NCBI RefSeq assembly: GCF_027924965.1
Contig: NZ_AP027056.1
Span: 372,001 to 436,000 of the forward strand
From: Limnohabitans sp. TEGF004
GTDB taxonomy: Bacteria; Pseudomonadota; Gammaproteobacteria; Burkholderiales; Burkholderiaceae_C
Reading direction: 5' to 3'
DNA: 64,000 nucleotides
In this document: positions 53,830 through 62,800 of the stretch, piece by piece
Numbering within the stretch: the first letter of the stretch is position 1
Layout: each line of letters begins with the position of its first letter
Program-made: the position numbers and the translations under genes
The notes under the pieces: generated by a model
What the model saw: the letters and a program-made list of their open reading frames with translations, nothing else
Databases searched by the model: none
Told to the model about the DNA's origin: nothing

Positions 53830-53856
53830 TAAAGTTAAGTTTCCTCGCGCCGATTC
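53830..53856 (+). promoter_or_regulatory. Sigma-28 promoter of flaG
   Basis: TAAA (53830-53833), 15 nt, then GCCGATTC (53849-53856) match the FliA consensus. flaG starts 42 nt downstream. Confidence 0.8.
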
Positions 53857-53897
53857 AAAGCGAAACCCCCAATCTGTCGGGGTTAAAGGCGGTTCTT

Positions 53898-54299
53898 ATG
53901 GGAAATGACATTCAACCCAAAGTGCCTCAGCCAGCACTCGCTCGGCCTGAGGCTGTGGTCGTTGCTAAATCGGCTGGCGCGCATCTGTCGGGTGCTTCTC
54001 AAGCGCCTGTGGATGCCAAGGCACAAGCCTTGACGCCACTGCCTAAGCCCGAAATCAAGTTCGATGCAGATCATGCACGTAAGAACCTAGAAGAGGCCAT
54101 TCAAAAACTCAACGACATGCTCAAAGACAGCGGTCGCACCCTGAGCTTCAGCATGGACGTCAAGCTGGGTCGTCCTATTGTGTTTGTCAAGAACATGGCC
54201 AATGGTGATGTGGTGCGTCAAATCCCCAGTGAAGTGGTGGTGCGTGTGGCGCATGGCATAGAAGACTTCAAAGGCTTGTTGCACAACGAAGCCGTGTGA
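53898..54299 (+). CDS. flaG: FlaG-family flagellar protein
   Basis: The 133-aa protein has a variable N-terminus and the FlaG C-terminal domain (LNDMLKDSGRTLSFSMDVKLGRPIVF, in parts, followed by NGDVVRQIPSEVVVRVAHGI). FlaG proteins affect filament length in several bacteria, with no defined biochemical role. It lies between fliD and fliC with its own sigma-28 promoter. Confidence 0.9.
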   Translation: MGNDIQPKVPQPALARPEAVVVAKSAGAHLSGASQAPVDAKAQALTPLPKPEIKFDADHARKNLEEAIQKLNDMLKDSGRTLSFSMDVKLGRPIVFVKNMANGDVVRQIPSEVVVRVAHGIEDFKGLLHNEAV

Positions 54300-54367
54300 C
54301 CCCACAACTTAGATATACGCTATGTGGCTGATACAGGCGAATATCTCGAAATATTTCAAAAAATCGC

Positions 54368-54394
54368 TCAAGTAAAACCCAGCTCTTCCGAATC
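54368..54394 (+). promoter_or_regulatory. Sigma-28 promoter of fliC
   Basis: TCAA (54368-54371), 15 nt, then TCCGAATC (54387-54394). The start site would be about 60 nt before fliC, leaving a leader that contains the ribosome site TAGGAGAAAC. Confidence 0.78.
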
Positions 54395-54461
54395 ACTGGG
54401 TATCAGGAAATGAAATTCTTGAACTCTTCAACCCCCTCTCTGGACTTTTAGGAGAAACACC

Positions 54462-56588
54462 ATGTCCGTTATCAACACCAACGTCAAAGCATTGACAGCG
54501 CAAGCATCTATGAGCAATGTCGAGAAATTGACTGCAACGACCATGGAGCGTCTCTCCACAGGTCTGCGTATCAACAGCGCCAAAGACGACGCTGCTGGCC
54601 TTGCGATCACCAACCGCATGACTTCACAAATTCGTGGTTATGCAGTTGCCATCCGCAACTCCAACGACGGCATCTCGATGGCTCAAACTGCTGAAGGCGC
54701 GATGGGTCAAGTCACCAACATGCTGCAACGCATGCGTGAACTGTCTGTGCAAGCAGCAACTGGTTCTGTCAACGACCAAGACCGCGGTTCTATCCAACAA
54801 GAAGTGGATCAACTCAAGGCCGAAATCGACAACGTCGCCAACAAAACAAACCATAACAACATCAAGTTGTTGGACGGCAGCGCCGGCAAGATCGTCTTGC
54901 AAACTGGCACCAATGCCAACGACACCATGGACATCTCTTTCGGCTCTGTGAAGACCAAAGACATCGGCATGGGCTCACGCGCTTCTTTGTCTTCTGTGGC
55001 TACTAGCTTTGCAGCCAACGCTGCCCCAGCTTTGGCTGACGGCGACTTGATCTTGAACGGTGTGGTGGTCGGTGCTTCTTTGGCAACTGACGACACCAAG
55101 TCTTCTGCTGCCAACGCTTCTAGCGCTATCTCTAAAGCTGCCGCCATCAACCGCGTGTCTGCTCAAAGCGGCGTGCGTGCCACTGTGGGCGATACAGTTG
55201 CCTTCGGTTCTGTGATGACAGCTGCTGCTTCTAGCGGCACCATCAAAATCAACGGCGTGGACACAGCCACTGTGTACACCACAGACGACGCAGAACTCTC
55301 TCGCGCTGCAGTGATGACTGCCATCAACAACATCTCTGGTCAAACAGGTGTCAAGGCTGTCAACACACACGATGACAACCAAGGTATCGTTTTGGTTGCA
55401 GATGATGGCCGCAACATTGAGCTGGATTTGGGTTCTTTGACCACCGCTGCTACAGGTTTGGGTGCCACCAAGGTGTACGAAGGTACATACGAACTGAACA
55501 CCTTGGACGGCCGTGCCATCAACGTGTCTAGCAATGTGTCTGGCAAGTTGTCTAACTCTGGTTTGAACTTTGGTTCTTTCTCTGCTGACACAGCACAAGC
55601 TGTTTCATTGACTCGCTTGCCTCAAGCCACTGCAGCAGCGCCTGCCGCTGGCACAGTGGCCGGTACAGAAACTGGCGTGTTCAATGGCAATACCTTGGTC
55701 TTGAACGGTGTCGGTATCGACGCTGCCAACGCCAACGACGACCAAGCCTCCAACACAGTGGCTGACTCTTCTAGCAAATCTGCCAGCGCTATTGCGATTG
55801 CAGCTGCCATCAACAAGAAGACAGGCATGACTGGCGTGACAGCCACTGCTGAGCCAAACATGCTCAAAGGTTCTGGCTTCACAGCTGGCTTAGTGGGTGC
55901 TTTGAACTTGAACGGTGTGGACGTGGCCATCAGCTTGGATGCCAACTCCAATCGTGACGACGTGTTGACAGCCATCAACGCTGCACAAGGCAAAACAGGC
56001 GTGACTGCCACCGCTTGGGGCGAAGGCATCACCTTGACAGCTGCTGACGGCCGCAACATCTCGATCAGCTCTGACGCGACGGATGCAGCAGCACTCGGTT
56101 TGACAGGTGTGACCATCGGTACAGCAGGTGATGCCACTGACGCTGTGACCCATTACTCAACTGTCAAGTTGAGCTCTGACAAAGCGTTCACCGTTGAAAG
56201 CGGTTCTGAAGGCAACGACAACTTTGCAGCTCTGGGCTTCCGCCGCGGCAACTTTGGTGGCTCGGACAACGCCTTGAAGATCAAAGACGTGGACGTGACC
56301 ACACAAGCCGGTGCAACCGAAGCCCTCAAGGCCATCGATGCTGCATTGACTTCAGTGGCTGCTGACCAAGCCAAAGCCGGTGCCTTCCAAAACCGTTTGG
56401 ATGCCGTGGTGTCTAACCTGACCGAGTCCAACCAAAACATGTCTGCTTCACGCAGCCGTATCTTGGACACTGACTACGCGACAGAAACCACCAACATGGC
56501 CCGTAACCAGATCATTGCGCAAGCCGCGACAGCAATGTTGGCGCAAGCAAACCAGTCTTCACAGTCTGTGTTGTCGCTCTTGAAGTAA
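54462..56588 (+). CDS. fliC: Flagellin, large variant (708 aa)
   Basis: The conserved ends are typical flagellin: N-terminal MSVINTNVKALTAQASMSNV, LSTGLRINSAKDDAAGLAIT and TEGAMGQVTNMLQRMRELSV-like text; C-terminal LDTDYATETTNMARNQIIAQ and MLAQANQSSQSVLSLLK. The central variable region is long and contains four flagellin-IN-like motifs at about residues 194, 259, 410 and 479 (GDLILNGV, GTIKINGV, NTLVLNGV, GALNLNGV), each followed by a helix with AIN and a GV.A strand. The region is Ala/Thr/Ser-rich and would form the outer filament domains. It has a sigma-28 promoter and a strong terminator. Confidence 0.97.
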   Translation: MSVINTNVKALTAQASMSNVEKLTATTMERLSTGLRINSAKDDAAGLAITNRMTSQIRGYAVAIRNSNDGISMAQTAEGAMGQVTNMLQRMRELSVQAATGSVNDQDRGSIQQEVDQLKAEIDNVANKTNHNNIKLLDGSAGKIVLQTGTNANDTMDISFGSVKTKDIGMGSRASLSSVATSFAANAAPALADGDLILNGVVVGASLATDDTKSSAANASSAISKAAAINRVSAQSGVRATVGDTVAFGSVMTAAASSGTIKINGVDTATVYTTDDAELSRAAVMTAINNISGQTGVKAVNTHDDNQGIVLVADDGRNIELDLGSLTTAATGLGATKVYEGTYELNTLDGRAINVSSNVSGKLSNSGLNFGSFSADTAQAVSLTRLPQATAAAPAAGTVAGTETGVFNGNTLVLNGVGIDAANANDDQASNTVADSSSKSASAIAIAAAINKKTGMTGVTATAEPNMLKGSGFTAGLVGALNLNGVDVAISLDANSNRDDVLTAINAAQGKTGVTATAWGEGITLTAADGRNISISSDATDAAALGLTGVTIGTAGDATDAVTHYSTVKLSSDKAFTVESGSEGNDNFAALGFRRGNFGGSDNALKIKDVDVTTQAGATEALKAIDAALTSVAADQAKAGAFQNRLDAVVSNLTESNQNMSASRSRILDTDYATETTNMARNQIIAQAATAMLAQANQSSQSVLSLLK

Positions 56589-56629
56589 TTCAAAACGACT
56601 CAAACCTCAGGTTTCAAACTTGGGGTGTC

Positions 56630-56655
56630 AAAAAGCGAGCCATGGCTCGCTTTTT
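56630..56655 (+). terminator. Rho-independent terminator of fliC
   Basis: A perfect 26-bp palindrome has arms AAAAAGCGAGCCA and TGGCTCGCTTTTT. It ends in five T, 41 nt after the fliC stop. It separates fliC from the next transcription unit. Confidence 0.92.
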
Positions 56656-56693
56656 GCGTTTAGTCGTGGTTAAAAGATTTTTAAGATTTTCAT

Positions 56694-56720
56694 TCAAGTT
56701 ATCAAAACTTGAGCCGATCT
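56694..56720 (+). promoter_or_regulatory. Sigma-28 promoter of the giant octapeptide-repeat gene
   Basis: TCAA (56694-56697), 15 nt, then GCCGATCT (56713-56720). It is among the best FliA-type matches in the window and lies 88 nt upstream of the ATG at 56808, after the fliC terminator. Confidence 0.85.
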
Positions 56721-56742
56721 TAAGGAGACGAATCCCTGTAAG

Positions 56743-56770
56743 GGCAGTGCATTGCTGTGCAGTCACTGCC
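56743..56770 (+). promoter_or_regulatory. Hairpin in the leader of the giant repeat gene
   Basis: GGCAGTG (56743-56749) and CACTGCC (56764-56770) form a 7-bp stem with a 14-nt loop in the transcribed leader. A role in translation or RNA stability is possible but unproven. Confidence 0.4.
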
Positions 56771-56807
56771 GTTGCAACCCTCAATGAATGAGTGAAAAGA
56801 GCGAATC

Positions 56808-59800
56808 ATGGCCACGATCAACAACTTAAGTACTGGTTTTCAATCCAACACATTGATGACCTTCAGCGCTGTCACGCCCACCACCAAGGTCACGGCCACG
56901 ACCGATATTTCTGGCTTTGATGCCACCAAGATCAAAGCCCTCACGGTGGCAGAAGCTGCGGCACTCACCACCGAGCAGGTGTCCTCCATCAGCACCACAG
57001 CGATGGCAGGTTTGACAGCAGGCCAGTTGGGTGTGTTGACGGCAGCTAATGTGGCCGCTTTCACCGATCAGCAAATGGGCGCGTTCAGCAACACGCAAAT
57101 TGCCGCCTTCAAGCCCACGCAAATCGGGGCCATGACCTCGTCGCAAATCAATTCACTCAGCACCGCGCAAATGGGGGCGCTGAGCGTGACCCAAGTGGCG
57201 TCGCTCAATGTGTCGCGCATCAAAGACATTGACAGCACCCGTTTGGGCGCTTTGAGCTCCAAGCAAATTCAAGCGCTGACCACCGACCAAATCGTCAACC
57301 TCATTGCCGATCAGTTGGGCGGCATGAGCACATCACAAGTGGCAAGTTTGAAAGTGTCACAAGTCGCTGCGATTGAAACGCGCGATTTGGTGGGTATGTC
57401 TACCTCGCAGGTGGCCGCGCTCACGGCCACCCAAGTGAAGGCGCTCAAAGCCAACCAGCTGCAAGCCTTAACGACCGACCAAATCAAAGCCATCGAGACG
57501 GCCGATTTGGCCAGCATGACGGCCACCCAAATTACAGCCTTGTCCACCTCTCAGGTGAGCGCTTTGGGTACCGCACAACTCAACGCGCTGACGGTGGCTG
57601 AACTCGGCGCTCTGAGCAGTGCTCAGTTGCAATCGTTGACCACCTCTCAGGTCAGCGCGCTCAGTACCACCAGCACTGCCAAGCTCAAATCCACCCAAGT
57701 GGCTTCTTTCACCACTGCGCAAGTGGCTGCAATGACCACCTCGCAAGTCAAAGCTTTGGCTGCCACGTCGGTGGCCGCTTTGGGTTCTAACCAGCTCAAT
57801 GCCATGACCACCTCGCAAGTGGGTGCCTTGACCGCCGCACAAGTGAAAGCCTTGAGCAGCAGCACCTTCGCTTCTATGGGTACCACCCAAGTGGCCGCTT
57901 TGACAACCGCCCAAGTGGCGGGCTTGTCTGTGGCTGTGGTGGGTGCCATGAGCTCGGCTCAGGTGTCGTCTTTGACCACCTCGCAAGTTCAGTCGCTCAC
58001 AGCCAACCAAGTCAAAGCCTTGGCCGCCAACAAAATCGCGGCCATGACCACCACGCAAGTGGCAGCCTTCACGTCTGACCAGATCAAGTCACTCAGTGCC
58101 ACGCAATTGCAGGCGCTCACGACATCTGAAGTGGCTGCGATGGGCACAGCCCAAGTGAAAGCACTGACAGACACACAAATCAAATCGTTGACCAGCGATG
58201 CCGTGGCAGCGCTGACCACCGCTCAAGTCAATGCCCTCAGCACGGCGCAACTCAAGGCCTTGTCTGCCAGCCAAGTCACAGCACTCACATCGACCAACGT
58301 GGCTGCTTTGGCGACGTCGCAAATCAGCGCATTGACATCTAGCCAAGTGCAAGCCTTGACCACGTCAGCCGTAAACGCCTTGACCACCAGCTTGGTCAAT
58401 GCGATGACGACTGCGCAAGTGGCTGCTTTGACCACAGGCCAAGTGCAATCGCTGTCAACCTCGACCGTGAGTGGCATCTCCACCACCAACGTCAAAGCCT
58501 TGGGCGCAGCCCAAGTGGGCGCACTCACCACCGCTGCGGTGGCTCAGCTCAGCACGGGCCAAGTGGCTGCACTGACCACCAAACAAGTGGCCGCACTCAC
58601 CACGGGCGCTGTGGCCGCGTTGAGCACAGACCAAGTCAAAGCTTTGACGTCTACACAAGTGCAAGGCCTGACCAATGCGGGCTTGAACGCCATGACGACC
58701 ACGCAAGTGGCCGCTTTGACGACCAGCCAAGTGTCTTCGTTGACTGGCGCGCAAGTGGCCGGTTTGTCCACGGGCACCTTGCAGTCGTTGAGCACAAGCC
58801 AAGTGGCGTCCCTCACCGACACGCAAATCAAAGCGCTGACTACCACCGAAGTGGCCGCCATGACCACCACGCAAGTGGGTGCCCTGACCACTACGCAGTT
58901 GGGCGTCATGTCGACCGACGACATCTTGGCGTTGGGCACAGCCCAAGTCAGCGCCTTGACCACCACACAACTGCAAGCACTCAGCCAATCACAAGTGCGT
59001 ACTTTGGAGTCTGCTGAAGTGGCAGCCCTGAGCACCACGCAGTTGCAAGCCTTGTCAGCCAACCAATTCAAAGCCTTTGCGACAGAAGACGTGGCTGCCT
59101 TGACCACGGCCCAAGTGGCCGCGTTGACGACAGACCAAGTCAAGGCCATGTCGCCCGCCAACATCGCGGCCTTGAGCACTGGCCAAGTGGCCGCCATCAC
59201 CACAACACAACTGGGTTCGCTCACCAACGCCACGGTGGCAGGTTTGAGCAGCACCCAAGTGCAAGCCTTGAGCACAGCCCAAGTCAAAGCTTTGTCTGAA
59301 GGTCAAGTCAAAGCGCTGACCAATGCAGCTATTGGCGCTTTGAGCACGGCGCAGGTCGATGCCCTGACCACCACCCAAGTCAAAGCCTTGACCGAAACAC
59401 AAGTGGGTGCGCTCAGCACCACTGGCGTGTCAGGCCTGAGCACCACGCAAATGGGTGCGCTGACCACAGGCCAAATTCAATCCTTGAGCACCGGCAGCGT
59501 GGCTGCCTTGAGCACGGCTCAGCTCGGCGCTTTGTCCACCTCGCAAGTGCGTGGCATCAGCGCCGCTGGCGTGGCGGCATTGACCAGCACGCAAGCCTCC
59601 ACACTCAGCACAGACCGCGTAGCCGCGTTGACCGCTGACCAAGTCAAAGCCTTGACCACGGGCAATGTGTCTGCCTTGGGCACGGCCCAAGTCAAGGCCA
59701 TGACGTCTGACCAGATTGCCGTGTTGACCACAGCCCAGTTGCAATCGCTCAGTACCACCCAAGTGCAAGCCATCGACACTGCCGACGTGGCAGCGATGAG

Positions 59801-62800
59801 CAGCACGCAAATCAAAGCGCTCAGCAACACCGAGTTGTCGGGCATGACCACGGCACAAGTGGCTGCGTTGACGTCTGACCAAATCAAGTCAGTCACCACT
59901 GCCGCATTGGCTGGTTTGAGCACAGCCCAAGTGGCTGGTTTGACCACAGGTCAAGTGGCCGCTCTCAGCGCCACGCAAGTGCAAGCCATGGAAACAGCGG
60001 ATGTGGCTGCGTTGAGTGCCACTCAGGCCCAAGCCTTGTCTACTGCCCAGGTCGCCGCACTCAGCACCTCTCAAGTACAAGCCATGTCGACGGCTGGCGT
60101 GAGTGGTTTGACCACCGATGCCATCAAAGGTTTGAGCAACAACCAGTTGCAAGCCCTCACCACCGATGGTGTCGCCGCGTTGACCACCACCCAAGTCGGC
60201 GCACTGGGTACAGCCCAAGTGGCTGCGCTCACCAGTTCAGAAGCTGCCGCCCTGACGACCACCCAAGTACAAGCCTTGAGCACCGCCCAAGTGAAAGCTT
60301 TGGAAGTGGGTGATTTGGCTGCCATGAGCACTGCCCAAGTAGCCGCGCTCAGCACCGCCCAAGTGGGCGCGTTGACCGCAGCCCAAGTGACCAGCTTGAC
60401 CACAGGTCAAGTGGCCGCACTCACCACGTCTCAAGTGAGCGTGTTGAGCAGCACCCAAGTGCAAGCCCTCAGCACAGGCCAAGTGGCTGCGCTGACCAAC
60501 ACACAAGTCGCCGCCCTCAGCACAGGAAGCGTCAAAGCCCTGAGCGTGGACGATGTACGCGCCTTGAGTACCGGTCAAGTCAACGCCATTTCCACCGCAG
60601 GTGTGGCAGTGATGAGCACGGCCCAAGTGGCTGCGTTGAGCACCGACCAAGTGGCTGCATTCAGCACAAGCCAAGTGGCTGCATTGACCACCTCTGAAGC
60701 CGCGACTTTGAGCGCTGCGCAAGCCAAGGCTTTGACCACCGCGCAAGTGCAACAACTCAGCACCAGCAACATCGAAGCTTTGAACCTCAACAGCGTCAAA
60801 GCGATGACCAGCACGCAGCTGCAAGCCTTGAGCACCACGCAGCTGAATGCTTTGCAAACCGAAGATTTTGCGAATCTGAATGAAGCGCAAATCACAGGCC
60901 TCACCACGGACCAAGTCCAAGCGTTGACCACCTCTGCGGTGACATCGTTGACGGCTGACCAAGTGTCCAAATTCACCACGGTGCAAGTGGCTGCTGTGAC
61001 TGCAGCCAATGTGGGCGCTTTGAACTCGGACCAAGTGGCTGCTTTGACCACCGCACAAGTGGGCACGCTAGATACCGCCCAAGTCAAAGCCATCACCACC
61101 GCTGCTGTGGCCGCGATGACCAACGCGCAAGTGGGTGCGATGAGCACCACCCAAGTGGCTGCTTTGACCACCGGTCAAATGGCTGCTTTGACAGCGGCTG
61201 AGGTGAAAGCCTTGAGCACTTCTCAAGTGCAAGCTTTGGGCACGGCACAAATCAATGCGTTGAGCAACGCCAATGTGGCCGCGCTCACCACCACACAAGT
61301 GGCCTCGCTCACCGCAGGCCAAGTGACAGGTTTGAGCACTGCAGCAGCGGCCTCGTTGGTCACCGCCCAAGTGCAAGCCCTGAGCAGCACCCAAGTGCAA
61401 GCCATCAGCACCGCCAACGTGGCGGCCATGAGCAGCACACAGTTGTCTGCCTTGACGACCGGCCAAGTCAGCGCCTTGACCACAGCGCAAGTGGTGGCCT
61501 TGGAAACCGCTGATGTCGCTGCTTTGAGCACGGCGCAAGTGGCAGCCTTGACCACAGATCAAGTCAAGGTGTTGGAATCTGCTGATGTCGTGGCGATGAG
61601 CACCGGCCAAGTGGCCGCTTTGAGCACCGCGCAAGTACAAGCCTTGACCGATGGCAACGTGACCGCGTTGAGCACGTCGCAAGTGCAAGCCATGAGCACG
61701 GCCCAAGTGAATGCACTGAGCACTGCCCAAGTGGTGGCCATGACGACCAGCCAAGTGGCTAGCCTGACGGCCGCCCAAGTCAAAGGCATGAGCACTGACC
61801 AAGTGAAGGCTTTGGAAAATACAGACGTTCAAGTGTTGAACGCCACGCAAATTAAAGCCCTGACCACAGCGCAAGTGCAGGCCTTGGAAACCACCGATGT
61901 GGCTGGCCTCAACACCACCCAGTTGGCAGCCTTGACCGCTGACCAAGTGAGTGCGTTGACCACCGCGCAAGTCGTGTCGTTGACGACCAGCGAAGTGAGC
62001 AACCTGAGCTACGACCAAGTCAAAGCGTTCACCACCACGCAGTTGGCTGCGGTTGAAACAGCAGACATTGCGGTGTTGAATTCTGACCAAGTGTCTTCAC
62101 TCAGCGCCACACAAGTGCAAGCCTTCACCACGGCACAAGTGGAGAAGCTCAGCACCGGCGTGATTGCTGGTTTGACGAACACCCAAGTCGATGCACTGAG
62201 CACCGCGCAAGTGGTGGCGTTGACCACCACCCAAGTGGGCGCTCTGACAGCAGGTGCTGTGAAAGCACTGAGCTCAGGCCAAGTGGCTGCCCTGACCAAC
62301 GGTCAGTTGGGCGCGTTGTCGACCACCCAAGTGCAAGCAATGGACGTGACCGATGTGGCCGCCATGAGCACCGCCCAAGTGAACGCCTTGAGCACCACAC
62401 AAGTGGCTGCGTTGACCACTGGCCAAGTCGCAGGCTTGACCACCACGCAAGTGTCTAGCTTGGCTGATGCCAAGTTGCAAGCTGTGAGCACGGCGGGCAT
62501 CGCTGCCTTGACGTCTGACCAAGTGGTCTCGTTGACCACGGGTCAAGTGGCTGCCATCACCACCACCCAGTTGCAAGCTTTGACAAATAGCAGTGTGAAT
62601 GCACTGACCACCACGCAAGTGACGGCATTGGGTGCGACACAAGTGGCATCCTTGACCACCGGCACAGTGACTGCTTTGTCGTCTGACCAAATTGCTTCGT
62701 TGACGACCACCCAAGTGGGCGCCTTGACCACCACGCAAGTGGCAGCCGTGAAGGCTGACCAAGTGGTCGCCTTGACCACGACCCAAGTGGCCAAACTCAG

